A stretch of 64,000 bases of DNA from Schoenobius gigantellus. Taxonomy: Eukaryota; Arthropoda; Insecta; Lepidoptera; Crambidae. The stretch is taken from NCBI GenBank assembly GCA_963935595.1, contig OZ012545.1:42137942-42201941 (forward strand), in the 5' to 3' direction. This document shows positions 12,377-23,404 of this stretch, piece after piece. A program made the position numbers and the translations under genes. Below the pieces are notes generated by a model. It was not told the DNA's origin, made no database searches, and saw only the letters and a program-made list of their open reading frames with translations. Positions within the stretch are counted from its first letter, which is position 1, and each line of letters begins with the position of its first letter.

Positions 12377-13725
12377 TTGCACAAGGATAACACTTTGGGA
12401 AACTCTTTGCATCCAACTCGACTTTGGATGACGGAGGACAGGAACCGCAGATCATACCGCGGTTCAAGAGCTTTATGCCAGATATTCGCCCTGGATATCC
12501 ATAAGTCGAGTGGGCCCGATGGTATCCCTCCTATCGTGCTGAAGACGTGCGCTCCAGAGTTGGCACCGGTTTTACCGCGTTTATTACGGCTCTCTTACTG
12601 ATCTGGCGTAGTCCCAACCTCATGGAAGACAACTTTAGTGAATCTGATCCCTAAGAAAGGTGACCGCTCGAATCCGTCCAACTACAGGCCAATCGTTTTC
12701 AAAGATAATGGAATCGATTATCAACCGCCAGCTCCTTCAGTACCTAGAGGATCACCAGCTGCTTAGTGACCAACAATACGGTTTTCGTAGGGGTCGCTCT
12801 GCGGGTGATCTTCTATCATTAGGCAGAGGCAATTGAAGCGAAGGGGGAGGCACTGGCAGTAAGTTTGGACATCGCGAGGCCTTCGATCGGGTCTGACACA
12901 AAGCGCTTCTTTCTAGACTTCCTTCGTATGGGCTTCCCAAGAAACTATGTGGATGGGTCACTTTTTATGAGACAAAAACATAAAGGTCTTAATTAATGGT
13001 GAATGCTCAGACTCACTGTCTATAAATGCTGGTGTCCCCCAAGAATGTGTGCTATCACCTTCAATATTCCTTCTGCATATGAATGATATGCTGCAAACTA
13101 GCGGCATTCGTTGTTAAGCCGATGACAGCACAAAAGACACCTCCTATAACGGCCGTACGAACATTTCTGGGGAAAAGGTCATTGAATGCCGGAATAAACT
13201 TGTGTCTGAAATTGATACATCATTTGAAAAAGTCTCTAACTAGGGTCGACTTAATTTACTCCGTTTCAACCCTACAAAGACACAGGTTTTCGCGTTCACT
13301 GCCAAGTAAAAGCCATTTGTCGTATCTCCTCACTTTCAGAGCATTCCCCTAACTGCCTTAGCTAATATTCAGATCCTTGGTGTCGACATATCGAAGATGT
13401 CGCCTCACTATGCATCTACTATCGCATATATTACGGGGAATGCTCCGAGGAGTTGTTCGGACTCATACCTGCCGCCTCTTTCCGCCATCGTTCCACGCGA
13501 CAAAAAATCCATGCCCATCACTTAAATGGTTGGCAGTCCACCACTGTGCGTTTTTCTCGCAGTTTCCTGTCTCGCACAGTCAAACTTTGGAATGATTCAT
13601 CGCCTTCGGTATTTACGGACCGATACGACCTTCAAACTTTCAAGAAAAGACCGTATTCTTATCTTAAAGGCCGGCAACGCACTTGTAACTCCTCTGGGGT
13701 TGCGGGTGTCCATGGGCAACGGTAA
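12377..13725 (+). pseudogene. LINE reverse transcriptase remnants
   Basis: Short frames in changing phase show HKSSGPDGIPPIVLK, LIPKKGDRSNPSNYRP, QQYGFRRGRSAGDLL and, near the end, WQSTTVRFSRSFLSRTVKLW. Their order fits one RT plus its C-terminal part. The catalytic YADD-type box is damaged. At least six frame changes and stops occur over 1.3 kb, so this is an old copy. Confidence 0.7.
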
Positions 13726-13778
13726 TCACTTACCATCAGGTGATACGTTTGCTCGTTTGCCCCCTATCCCATAAAAAA

Positions 13779-14663
13779 AACCGGCCAAGTGCGTGTTGGG
13801 CCACGCGCAGTGAGTTCACACACACCTCACAACTCACAACACGTTGCTGATGGACCGGAACCCATTCGCATCAGCCAGATATCTATCGCAGGTAGTTTAT
13901 TAAGTAAGCCGGGAAGCCGTCAGCACAAGATAAGCTCCAAGGAAGAATATTCAAATAATGGCCTTCGAGCATTATATGCATCTGATTAACACATAACATA
14001 ATCGCGTTATTATTTACAACAGCGCCATCTCTGTGGTCACATACGCACCAATACAATTACATACAGTGGCGCCATCTCTGTCAGCACGTTCAGACCATCA
14101 ACTTACAGTATTGAGTGTCTGTTGCAACAGTACTAATTTTCAATGAAATTTTACTTTTTCGAGTACATTTTATATGTTGGTCGTCTATAACTTTTTAGTT
14201 TGTACTTAGTACTCAACTCTGATAGTTTTCCTTTAAACTTCGTTATATATACTACTGTTGTATTTTTTTTCACGTGTCCATATATAACCGTTTATCAGAT
14301 AGAGGGGGGAGAAACTTACTTCTATCAAAAATTTGTACTTTAAAACCAAATATTTCAAGAAACGGATCCCTAAATCGAAGAATGGTGTTCTAAACCTTAT
14401 ATTATTTTTTTATACTTTATTAGCCACACGATGGGTTAGTCGAGAAAAAAAAATTACTCCCACTTTACTTGTATGGGAGCTACCCTAAAAAAATTTTTTT
14501 TCTATATTTTTTCTACCACTTTTATAGCATGAATAATATATGAGTACATACCCATACAGCTTTCTAGTACTTATAGTCTCTGAGTAAAACCGCGGACAGA
14601 CAGACAGACGGACAGACATGGCGAAACTATAAGGGTTTCTTGTTTACTACGGAACCCTAAAAA
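13779..14663 (+). repeat. Interspersed repeat starting ccggccaagtgc and ending ggaaccctaaaa
   Basis: The unit begins aaccggccaagtgcgtgttg and closes near 14651-14663 with ggaaccctaaaa, after a gacagacagacggacagac run. A second copy follows at once. No coding region is present. The shared ends suggest a non-autonomous DNA element, but I cannot place it in a superfamily. Confidence 0.6.
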
Positions 14664-14966
14664 CCGGCCAAGTGCCAGTTGAACTCGCGACGCGAATCTA
14701 TATTGAGTGATTTACCATGCTATTTTAATATCATGAACTTCTTGTAGGTTTTCCTATAAGTAACCTATAAGTAGAAAACTAATTTCTGTATTTAATCAAA
14801 ATTTTAGGTTCAGTAGTTTCGGAGATTGATATGTGTACCAAATTTCAACTTAATCGGTGTAGTAGATTCGGAGATAATTGACTGTGACCGACAGACAGAC
14901 GGACACACGAGTGATCCTATAAGGTTTCCGTTTTTTTTCGGACGTACGGAACGGAACCCTAAAAAT
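14664..14966 (+). repeat. Second, shorter copy of the ccggccaagtgc repeat
   Basis: It starts ccggccaagtgccagttgaa and ends ggaaccctaaaaa at about 14965, again with a cagacagacggacacac block. It abuts the first copy head to tail. Confidence 0.6.
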
Positions 14967-16352
14967 ATGATATAATTTAATTGTTGCCATCTAACATATT
15001 TTTTAATACAGAAAACTGAGACCTTAATTGGTATACGTAATTCCACGAAAATCATATTATACCTATATCATCCTGAACAATTTAGTTATTATCGATCTTC
15101 ATGTTCATTAAAAGTTTGACAATCATTGACCTTGTAACGACTAGTGCACGCAGTTTGCGACAGCACGGTCGGAAGCTGAACACAAAAGTAATTACGACCT
15201 TACTCTGCAGGAAATACCGTTTACATTGGAACGTAATATCAAAACCAAACACGAAAAAATATCAATTAATGAATAATCGTGGTCTTTTATTGTTTAATTT
15301 ATTTCTTATAGTGCTAACAATATATTTTGAAGGGATAAATTAAACACTTTTGAAGTAGTTATGTATTTTAGGTTTTCTAAAAATTACAAATATTTGTGAC
15401 TGTAGAAATCTGCAAAGAGAATCTGTTAAATTTTTAATAATTTAAGAATACATATAATATACTGTTCAGAATAAATTGTTAAATTATAGTTATCTATTAT
15501 GTTTGGTAAGATAAGCCGAAAAGTCTGTAACTTACCGAATTCTCTTTATTAATGATAGTCCCAAATGATTAATTAGTTTAATTTTAATTTATTTAACTGG
15601 AATGCAAGAATCGTAACATAACAGAAGCACATTTACAAGGTTATTTATTATGCTGCACTTATGGAATCAAAATGTCTTTAAAATGTAGTTTTTTTATTTT
15701 TTTACATTGACGCGGAGTTTTAAAGTGTTTAATTTTTATTATTTTATCTATAACTAACAATACTTTATGTCATTGAAAAAGAAAATTACAGTTATTGAAT
15801 TATGTCCAGGTTTAGCTAATTTGATGGGCCTAATGATGAAATCGGTTTGTTTAAGTATTGTAAAATAATGAGTATATAAGAGAAAGTTAAATTTAACATA
15901 CTGACTGAGGTCAATTATGAAAACAACCTAACTGTATATAATAATAATAATAATTTGTTTATTAACTCATCACAATAACAATTACAATGTATCGAGACTT
16001 ACAATAAAATAATGAAAACCAAATGTTATGTGAGAGTCTGATGCCTGAGGTAGGTATCCAAAAGGAACCTGTAGTACAGGTCACTAGGCCCCCCGCCACG
16101 GCGATGTCCACTATCCATTGGTAGTTTCAATAAAATGAGCAATATACAAGAGAATACACGAAAAAGAAAAAAGACGATTAGAAATACAACATCAGTATTA
16201 AACTAGAATAGATACGATTGTATAATTATATGTATCCAACTATCCATATATAGACATATATAGCTCATCTGTAAAAGGTGTTAGGTAAGCATTAATGAAT
16301 TAATGGTAATTTATTTCTATGTGACCAGAGCGATATGTGATGTACCTATAAA
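14967..16352. other. Non-coding stretch, possible LINE 3' tail
   Basis: No gene recognised. At about 15940-16150 an (ata)n run followed by tttgtttattaactcatcac looks like a reversed LINE 3' end, but no coding part is attached. Confidence 0.35.
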
Positions 16353-16377
16353 TGTGTGTGTGTGTGTGTGTGTGTGT
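16353..16377. repeat. (TG)n microsatellite
   Basis: About twelve TG units in a row. Further TG-rich text continues to about 16430 with interruptions. Confidence 0.95.
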
Positions 16378-17467
16378 ACGTGTGTGAAAGTGCGTACATG
16401 CGTCTGTGTGTGCATGTGAGTGTGTGTAAAAGTAGGAAGAATAAGTAGAATAGATGTGACATAAGTGAGTGAAGTTTCATCAATATGCGATAATAATAAT
16501 TTCAAATTACATTATGGGGGTAAGTAATTTCTCGGTAGTTACATAATCTAGAGTTAGTAAGTATTTAGTAATTTTCAGTTTGCAATTAAATTTAGTTACA
16601 GGATAAATGTTAAGGAAACTATTCAACTTATTGTATAAGAAGGGACCAAGATAAGCATAAAATCTGCGTGAAAATGCTTTTTTTGAGATTTGGGCAGTAC
16701 AAACTCCACCCCTACGGCCCGATATAAACGACCGCAAAACCTTAGAATTATCGGTAACAAAAAATATGTACTACCTAAAACAAATAATGTGTATGGAACT
16801 ATAGCGCTGAATTATGTAAATCCTAGCTTCTTAAACGAATTGCCTGGATATTAAATCGATGGCGGTGGTGGCGCTAGACCACATGTGGACGTCAGCGACA
16901 TCAAGTTCGCGAGGCCTATTTTACTTCGCTCTTGGCCCTTCGGGCCTTTTAAATACTTAATTGTTACGAATTTTGACGCACACAAAACATACTCGAAGGC
17001 ATTGATCGAAAGGCAAAAAAATTCTATGTTCTCGAAAAAAAAAACTAAGGCAGCTTTAAAACTAGGTAAGTATTCACTTTTCTCTTTCGGTTTCTATGGA
17101 GATAGATTACCTATATATTAGTACTTACCTTAGGTACCTATTTCTTGGTTAATATTACGAGTATTTACTACTTGTAAAAGATAAGGCTATTGATTTTGAA
17201 GAAATAATTTTGAAACTTGACGAAACGTATTTTTTTTTGCGAGGCCCCCTCAGGTGCTAGGCCGTCGGCGGTGGCCCGCGTCGCCGACGCCTAACGCCGC
17301 CACTGTCGATTTGTATGCGGAGACAAGGCGTAAATTTAAATATCAATTGAAAGAATTCTTAACAGAGTGAATCATTAGGGACAGATAAACCAAATTGGTT
17401 TGTGAGCCGCAGTTAATGTATATAATCTACAATGTAATATAATGTTTTGATCAATAAATAAAAAAGA
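16378..17467. other. Non-coding stretch with GC-rich islands
   Basis: No gene recognised. Two GC-rich islands near 16860-16950 and 17240-17310 (gtcggcggtggcccgcgtcg) stand out from the AT-rich surroundings and may be the ends of one old insertion. Confidence 0.35.
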
Positions 17468-17481
17468 GGGGGGGGGGGGGG
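17468..17481. repeat. Run of 14 G
   Basis: An uninterrupted G14 tract lies just outside a fold-back element. Such runs are prone to length error in sequencing. Confidence 0.95.
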
Positions 17482-17576
17482 AGCTTGGGGTCCGGACAAA
17501 GTCAACATACACTAGACAGAATGAACTTTTCCTTCCAAGTATCAGTATACACTAGGCAAATTGAAGTTTTAATCTG

Positions 17577-17816
17577 TAGGCTTACTCTGGAACCAAATCC
17601 AATCGATCGGCATTGAGATTCTGATTTTTCGTACGCTTATTTAGCAACACTAGCGACAAAGTGGATCCGTATTTTGAGAAAATTAGATAGCACCGAGTTT
17701 GGTTCACACAAAATCACCACAATACGGTTCTAATTGTGTGCAAATGTGGAAAATCAAGCGTACAAAAAATCACAATCTCAATGTCGATCGATTGAAAATG
17801 GTTCAAGAGTAGGCCT
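17577..17816. mobile_element. Fold-back element with about 64-bp arms
   Basis: The left arm (17577-17640, containing caatcgatcggcattgagat) pairs with 17753-17816 (atctcaatgtcgatcgattg) with a few mismatches. The centre carries no ORF. The element may extend outwards to the G-run at 17468 and the ccccccc near 17824. Confidence 0.75.
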
Positions 17817-17889
17817 ACTGGACCCCCCCATCGAAAAGTTATACCTACGCCTATATGGTTGTCACATTCTTTTCATTAAAGACAAAAAG

Positions 17890-18102
17890 TGTTGAGGTTA
17901 ATTGAGAAACCAATATCCTTTCTATGAGTCTATGGCTCAAGCATGATATGTCAGTGTTTTTGATAGTTTGAATTATTGTTGTCAGTCTATAGAAATATAC
18001 TTTGGTTTTATTTGCTTTGAACATATGGTTTATTATTTATATCAGAAATAATTACATTAGGTAGTGATAGGTAAACTACACCTCTGCCAAATTAATCTAA
18101 TA
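17890..18102 (+). repeat. Copia 5' LTR (213 bp)
   Basis: It begins tgttgaggttaattgagaaa and ends aatctaata. It should carry the promoter and start of the element RNA. It is 3 bp longer than the 3' LTR. Confidence 0.93.
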
Positions 18103-18116
18103 GGTTATGGGCCCAG
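18103..18116 (+). promoter_or_regulatory. Copia primer-binding site
   Basis: The sequence ggttatgggcccag directly abuts the 5' LTR. It agrees with the Drosophila copia-type site, where reverse transcription is primed by an internal fragment of initiator tRNA-Met rather than by its 3' end. The family comparison is from general knowledge. Confidence 0.8.
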
Positions 18117-18136
18117 AATAAGGCTGATTACCGAAT

Positions 18137-18553
18137 ATGGATCTGAGTAAAATTCAAATTACGAAACTTGACGGGAATAATTGGATTCATTGGAAATACC
18201 GAATTGAAACACTATTACGTGGATTAGGTATGATGGAGATTGTTCAAGGTACGTCAAAAGCGCCGACGAGACCAGCAGTTACTGGAGGTGACGCGGATGG
18301 ACTATTGGCTATGAAAGAATTTGAAATTGCTCAAGTGGAGTACAGGAAGTTAGAATGTAGTGCTTTGCTCCTAATCACTACAAATATTTCTGACGAGACG
18401 CTAGATAAGGTAATGAGATTCTCCAATCCTAAAGATGTATGGGATGAGCTGCATCGACTGTATGATGGTGTCAACGACAATAAATTATATAAGTCTGCAT
18501 GGAGTTCTTCCAATTTCGAAAAGGTACATCTGACGACATCGCATCGCATATAG
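18137..18553 (+). pseudogene. gag: Copia gag N-terminal part, frameshifted from the rest
   Basis: The first ATG after the primer site opens a frame reading ITKLDGNNWIHWKYRIETLL, the usual N-terminal Gag start of Copia elements, and continues to PKDVWDELHRLYDG. It then leaves the conserved frame. The next frame has a stop at 18490-18492 and its homologous text resumes at 18493. The change is therefore best explained by loss of one base near 18490. No known slippery site lies in the overlap. Gag would form the cytoplasmic particle. Confidence 0.85.
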
Positions 18554-21500
18554 CAAAATTAAAGAATTTGTGGCATAGATTAAAGACAGAATTATCTAAA
18601 GAAGACGGCACCAAAGACCTTTCAGAACTGCTATTAATCTGCAAAATTCTTGATACGCTACCAGAAGAATATTTTTCTTTTAAGTCGAGTTGGATGTTGA
18701 TGGCTAAAAAGGATAGGACTATTGAGAATATCACGAGTCAACTTTGTGCTTATGAGAAGGCTTTAACAAGTAACAAAGAAGGCGGACCTACTGAAGCGCT
18801 CGTAGTAAAGGCAAAGAACCATGTCAAAGAGGAACGAACATCACAAAAGGGATCTAAGAGCAGATGCTTCATTTGTAAAGAAGTGGGACATCTCAAGAAG
18901 GATTGTAAGAAGAAGAAAGATAGAGACGGTGGTACTCGTAACTCAGAGATCGGCACAATGAGCACCAATATTGTTCTCGGAGTCTCTTGGTATGTAGATA
19001 ACGGGGCTACTCACCATGTCACGATGCGTGGAGATTATTATAATAAGTTCCAGGAGTTTAAAGAACGTCGCACAGTAACGACAGCTGATGGCAAGGTAAT
19101 TGAAGCCATAGGGAAAGGTTCAATTAGAATGAAGACCAACGCTGGTGATGAGTTTCTTCTTCAAGATGTTTGGTATATTCCAAATCTTTCAAAAAATTTG
19201 TTCTCGGTTTTAGCAGGACATGACAATAATCCAAGCAGTCTGTTTGAGTCACGGGTCAATAACTGCAAGTTTATCATTGACGGAAAGGCAGTTGTGACAG
19301 GTTTCAGACAGAGGTATGGTGGACTGTACAAGTTGCAATGTATAGCTATGAAGCCTATGGAAGCGGCATGTATTCTGTTTACACAAGATACTTTGCAATT
19401 GTATCATGAGAGAATGGGCCACCAGAACAAAAGGCATATCAAAAGTCTCATTCAAAGAGAGTTAGGTATAGAAACCAAAGACAGAAGCAACTTATGCGGA
19501 GGATGTATTTTCGGAAAAACACATCGGAAAAAGTTTGGCGTTAGAGACAAAGCTGTAATGCCAGGTGAACGTATACATTCGGATGTCTGTGGTCCGTTTC
19601 CCCCTTCTAACTCTAAGTTCCGGTATTTTGTACTTTTTAAGAACGAATTCTCCCGATTTCGCTATGTTTACTTCATGAAACACAAGTCTGAGGTAGCAAG
19701 TAAACTCAAACAAATGTTGGCGGAAGCTAACACAACAAGACATGTAATCAAAGAGTTTTTGAGCGATAATGGTGGCGAATTCGATAACGGTGAAGTTCGA
19801 AAACTTTTAGCTAAATACGGAATACAACAGAGAATGATTATGCCATTCACACCTGAACAGAATGGGTGTAGTGAACGGGATAACCGTACAATCGTGGAGT
19901 CAGCAAGAGCGATGATGTATGCACACGAGGAATTGCCTCAGTATTTATGGGCAGAGTTGGTACAAACTGCTGTTTATATATTGAATAGGACAAGACCAAC
20001 TTGTGTAGACCATAAGACCCCGTATGAGCTTTGGCTAAGGAAGAAACCACAGCTTAAACATTTGAGGATTATTGGTTCGGTGAGCTTTGCGCATGTTCCT
20101 AAACAACAGAGGAAGAAACTGCACAAGAAAGCTAAGAAGTGCATACTTATCGGATATGATCACGATGACAGGTATCGGCTTTGGCACAAGGAATCAAATT
20201 CCATAGTGAGATCTAGGGATGTTACATTTGATAAAAAGCCAATTGTGTCAAAAATTAGAGAAGATTCTAATGAGATCACAAAATTTGAAGTAACATTTAA
20301 AGAACCTTCACACAAGTCTCGAATAAGAGAAGACACGTCTCCAGTCAGGAATGATGAAGGTTGTGATGACTTCGAGTTTGTTGATGCAATGTCTTCTGAT
20401 GAACAACCTATTGAATCGAGGGAGGAGAATGAGGTAGTCGAAGATACTGATTGTGACGACACCTATGAGGTTGATGGGGGTGAAGAAGGCGAGCCTGATG
20501 CTGAACCTGAGAGATTGGCACTCGACAGGGTTTTGCGTGATCGCACCAAGCTTCGACCACCCGTGCGATTCAATGATTTTGTCATGGCAACGACAGAAGA
20601 TGAGCGATACGAACCGACGTCTTATAAGGAAGCGATAGCTTGCTCTGACCGTAGCTTATGGATGAAGGCAATGGAGAGTGAAATGAATTCGCTTAAAGAA
20701 AACGAAACTTGGGTGTTGGAAAAGCTGCCTAAAAACAGAAAAGCTATTCCATGCAAGTGGGTGTATAAGATCAAGCTGAATGCTGACGAAAGTGTTGACA
20801 AGTATAAAGCCAGGTTAGTTGCTAAGGGATTCAGACAAAAGAAAGGCGAAGACTATGACCAGACTTTTAGCCCTGTGGCAAAAATGGCAACTGTCAGATC
20901 AGTGATAAGCATTGCAGCGAGTGAAGGATTGACCCTGAGTCAATTTGATGTTTCTAAGGCATTTCTCTACGGTTCTCTTTCAAACAAAGAGATATATATG
21001 AGACAGCCCGAAGGTTTTGACGACGGTTTTGGACGAGTATTCCTCTTAAGAAAAAGTCTATATGGCTTGAAACAGGCTCCAAGGTGTTGGAATGCAACAA
21101 TTCTTGATTTCTTCAAGAAAGTAGGCTTTAAGGTTAGCGAGGCTGATCCCTGTCTGTTCCAGCGCATCAATGCAAGTGGAAAGATCATCGTAGAACTATA
21201 TGTGGATGACGGATTGACAGCGGGATCTAATCAGAAGGCTATAGACGAGTTTCTTGAACAACTAAGAACAAGGTTTAAGATAACTACAAAGCCGGCTACA
21301 TACTTTCTCGGACTAGAGATTTCAAGTAGAGAAGACGGTATACTAGTGCACCAAAAGTCGTATGCACAAAAGATATTGCACAAATTTGGAATGCAAGACT
21401 GCCGACCAGTTACTACTCCAATAGTGAAGGAAGACGTTCTATCGAAGTTAGATAAAGTGGATTTAAACTTTATTGATAACTTTAGGCAGATAGTCGGAAG

Positions 21501-22152
21501 CCTTGCCTATTTAATGGTTGGTACAAGACCCGATCTTGCATACGCTGTAAGTGTGGCATCACGGAATTTAGAGAAACCCACTACAGTTGATTGTTTAAGA
21601 GTGAAGAGAGTATTTAGATACTTGAAGTATGCTCCAGATTTGGGAATCTTGTATAAACGTGATCATAAAAAAGGAATTATAGAATGCTACAGTGACGCTG
21701 ATCATGCCGGAGATATTACCACTGGGAGGTCAACATCGGGTGTACTATGCATGTACGCAGGCGGAGCCATTTCCTGGCTCAGCCAGAGACAAACAAGTGT
21801 GGCAATATCTACCACGGAAGCTGAAATTGTCGCGGCTAGTGAGGCAGCTAGAGAGACAATTTGGCTTACTAGATTGTACAGCGGTTTAGTTCAACTAAAG
21901 CAAAGGCCTATCTTGCAAGTTGATAATGAAGCAGCACTAAAACTAGCTGAGAATCTAGAGTTCCATCGGAGGACAAAGCATATCCGGACTAGGCATTTCT
22001 TTGTAAGGGAACTTGTGACAGCTGGAGATTTATATGTTGAGAAAGTGAGCAGCGAACTACAGTTGGCTGATTTGCTCACAAAGCCACTGCCACGTCCTAG
22101 GCTTCTGAAGCTAAGTGAGAAGTTAGGTTTGCTCAATGAGAGAAGATGTTGA
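18499..22152 (+). CDS. pol: Copia Gag(C-terminus)-protease-integrase-RT-RNase H polyprotein
   Basis: The 1217-codon open frame has, in order: the rest of Gag, a zinc knuckle CFICKEVGHLKKDC near residue 122, an aspartic protease site WYVDNGATHH, an integrase with an HHCC-like zinc region and DDE residues in HSDVCGPF, LSDNGGEF and CSERDNRTIVES, an RT with the YVDDG catalytic box near residue 901, and RNase H (YSDADHAGD). The protease has Asn where Ser or Thr is usual in D-S/T-G. The stop TGA (22150-22152) lies inside the 3' LTR, so the LTR itself ends the ORF. The frame is intact from the zinc knuckle on. Confidence 0.95.
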   Translation: MEFFQFRKGTSDDIASHIAKLKNLWHRLKTELSKEDGTKDLSELLLICKILDTLPEEYFSFKSSWMLMAKKDRTIENITSQLCAYEKALTSNKEGGPTEALVVKAKNHVKEERTSQKGSKSRCFICKEVGHLKKDCKKKKDRDGGTRNSEIGTMSTNIVLGVSWYVDNGATHHVTMRGDYYNKFQEFKERRTVTTADGKVIEAIGKGSIRMKTNAGDEFLLQDVWYIPNLSKNLFSVLAGHDNNPSSLFESRVNNCKFIIDGKAVVTGFRQRYGGLYKLQCIAMKPMEAACILFTQDTLQLYHERMGHQNKRHIKSLIQRELGIETKDRSNLCGGCIFGKTHRKKFGVRDKAVMPGERIHSDVCGPFPPSNSKFRYFVLFKNEFSRFRYVYFMKHKSEVASKLKQMLAEANTTRHVIKEFLSDNGGEFDNGEVRKLLAKYGIQQRMIMPFTPEQNGCSERDNRTIVESARAMMYAHEELPQYLWAELVQTAVYILNRTRPTCVDHKTPYELWLRKKPQLKHLRIIGSVSFAHVPKQQRKKLHKKAKKCILIGYDHDDRYRLWHKESNSIVRSRDVTFDKKPIVSKIREDSNEITKFEVTFKEPSHKSRIREDTSPVRNDEGCDDFEFVDAMSSDEQPIESREENEVVEDTDCDDTYEVDGGEEGEPDAEPERLALDRVLRDRTKLRPPVRFNDFVMATTEDERYEPTSYKEAIACSDRSLWMKAMESEMNSLKENETWVLEKLPKNRKAIPCKWVYKIKLNADESVDKYKARLVAKGFRQKKGEDYDQTFSPVAKMATVRSVISIAASEGLTLSQFDVSKAFLYGSLSNKEIYMRQPEGFDDGFGRVFLLRKSLYGLKQAPRCWNATILDFFKKVGFKVSEADPCLFQRINASGKIIVELYVDDGLTAGSNQKAIDEFLEQLRTRFKITTKPATYFLGLEISSREDGILVHQKSYAQKILHKFGMQDCRPVTTPIVKEDVLSKLDKVDLNFIDNFRQIVGSLAYLMVGTRPDLAYAVSVASRNLEKPTTVDCLRVKRVFRYLKYAPDLGILYKRDHKKGIIECYSDADHAGDITTGRSTSGVLCMYAGGAISWLSQRQTSVAISTTEAEIVAASEAARETIWLTRLYSGLVQLKQRPILQVDNEAALKLAENLEFHRRTKHIRTRHFFVRELVTAGDLYVEKVSSELQLADLLTKPLPRPRLLKLSEKLGLLNERRC

Positions 22153-22356
22153 GGTTAAATGAGAAACCAATATCCTTTCTATGAGTCTATGGCTCAAGCA
22201 TATGTCAGTGTTTTTGATAGTTTGAATTATTGTTGTCAGTCTATAGAAATATACTTTGGTTTTATTTGCTTTGAACATATGGTTTATTATTTATATCAGA
22301 AATAATTACATTAGGTAGTGATAGGTAAACTACACCTCTGCCAAATTAATCTAATA
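22147..22356 (+). repeat. Copia 3' LTR (210 bp)
   Basis: It starts tgttgaggttaaatgagaaa and ends ctaata, followed by the target duplication aaaag. It supplies the last codon and the stop of the pol frame. Confidence 0.93.
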
Positions 22357-22381
22357 AAAAGTGACAGCATACGTCTTAGGA

Positions 22382-22613
22382 AAAAATCCATGCCCATCAC
22401 TTGGATGGTTGGCAGTCCACAACTGTGCGTTTTTCTCGCAGTTTCCTGCCTCGCACAGTCAAACTTTGGAATGAATTGTCGCCTGCGGTATTTTCAAACC
22501 GAGACGACCTTCAAACTTTCAAGAAAACAGCGTATTCCAACCGTCAATGCACTTGTAACTCCTCTGGGGTTGCGGGTGTCCATGGGCAACGGTAATCACT
22601 TACCATCAGGTTT
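22382..22613 (+). mobile_element. LINE 3' fragment, same family as 10262-13778
   Basis: The text aaatccatgcccatcacttg to ttaccatcagg matches 13505-13740 closely, including the coding end (WQSTTVRFSRSFLPRTVKLW). A short deletion before gcacttgtaactcctctggg and the following T-run distinguish the copy. Confidence 0.8.
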
Positions 22614-22616
22614 TTT

Positions 22617-22930
22617 TTATTGCAGAAAGTTGTCGAACAAGCAAACTGCCCACCTGATGGTAAGTGGTAACAGTCACCTATAATACATGCGGCTCTTGTG
22701 AAATTCACAGCAAAACTGCAATCTCCACAAGAATCGCAGTGTACGTTATCAACTTGTGACACCAGATGTAAAGTCACAGTACCCAAAAATTTCACTGCCA
22801 TATCTTACCCTTCAAACCGGAACAGCAATGCAAGCACTGCTGCTTTGCGGCAGAAATAGGTAAGACGGAGGTACCTAAACAGACGACCCTGGTACAGAGT
22901 CTCCCTCCAGTAACATACATTTGCTTGTTT
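22617..22930 (-). repeat. Short repeat family S, copy 1 (reverse)
   Basis: On the minus strand it has the 5' block gagactctgtaccagggtc, the middle tgctgttccggtttgaaggg, and the 3' tail taccatcaggtgggcagttt followed by A-rich sequence. Copies on the plus strand are at 23405-23730, 23981-24227 and 44255-44938. The LINE-like 3' end suggests a non-autonomous retroelement. The family name is mine. Confidence 0.7.
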
Positions 22931-23404
22931 GCCCCCAATCCCATAAAAAAAGAGTTCCCTAAGCTAAGATAAGGTTGGTGGAATTGGCCATAAGTGTTTA
23001 CATTATGCACTTTTAACTTTCGTATATCTGCCGGACCATCCTACATCTACGAGTACTTTAATAAATTTCTAACCCATTTTGGCATGAAAGCTCGTAAACA
23101 GTTAAGTTTTCTTATTAGGGCCGCGTTATATTTCGTCCCACTTTAAAATTTAAAATCCTCTGTAAAACAGGGGCTTGTTAGTGTTAAGTGTTTGTTTTCA
23201 GTGCACCGCTAGAAGGCATAGAGCAGAAAAATTAAATGGCCAATTTTAAATTTTATGAATTTTAATTTAAATGATATTCAATTTTCATTGAATACATATT
23301 GTTGTTTAATGAAACGTAGTTATAACCAGTTGTGAACTATTCCATCTATTCATTTAAATCCATTCTTTGCTGGAACCTAGTTTGAAAACTAAGCACCCGT
23401 GAAG

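Larger units (their letters stand above)
10262..13778 (+). mobile_element. Decayed APE-type LINE (Jockey/CR1-like), plus strand
   Basis: A GC-rich leader (10262-10569) is followed by endonuclease, RT and a conserved 3' end that closes with ttaccatcaggtgatacgtt and a short A-run at 13771. The reading frame is broken many times. The same 3' end occurs at 22382-22613. An R1-like LINE is inserted at 10584-11148. The gag-like first ORF seems to be missing. Clade is inferred from domain order and the 3' tail. Confidence 0.72.
17890..22356 (+). mobile_element. Copia LTR retrotransposon, young insertion
   Basis: Two near-identical LTRs bound one gag-pol unit, and the direct repeat aaaag flanks the whole element (17885-17889 and 22357-22361). 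The LTRs differ by one substitution and one 3-bp indel, so insertion was recent. A Met-initiator-type primer site follows the 5' LTR and a purine tract GAGAGAAGA (22138-22146) precedes the 3' LTR. Integrase lies upstream of RT, which defines Copia. Everything needed is present apart from one frameshift in gag. Confidence 0.95.

Noticed and set aside
18499..18553. Programmed -1 frameshift in the Copia gag overlap
   Set aside because: No X_XXY_YYZ heptamer is present, and one missing base near 18490 explains the shift better.
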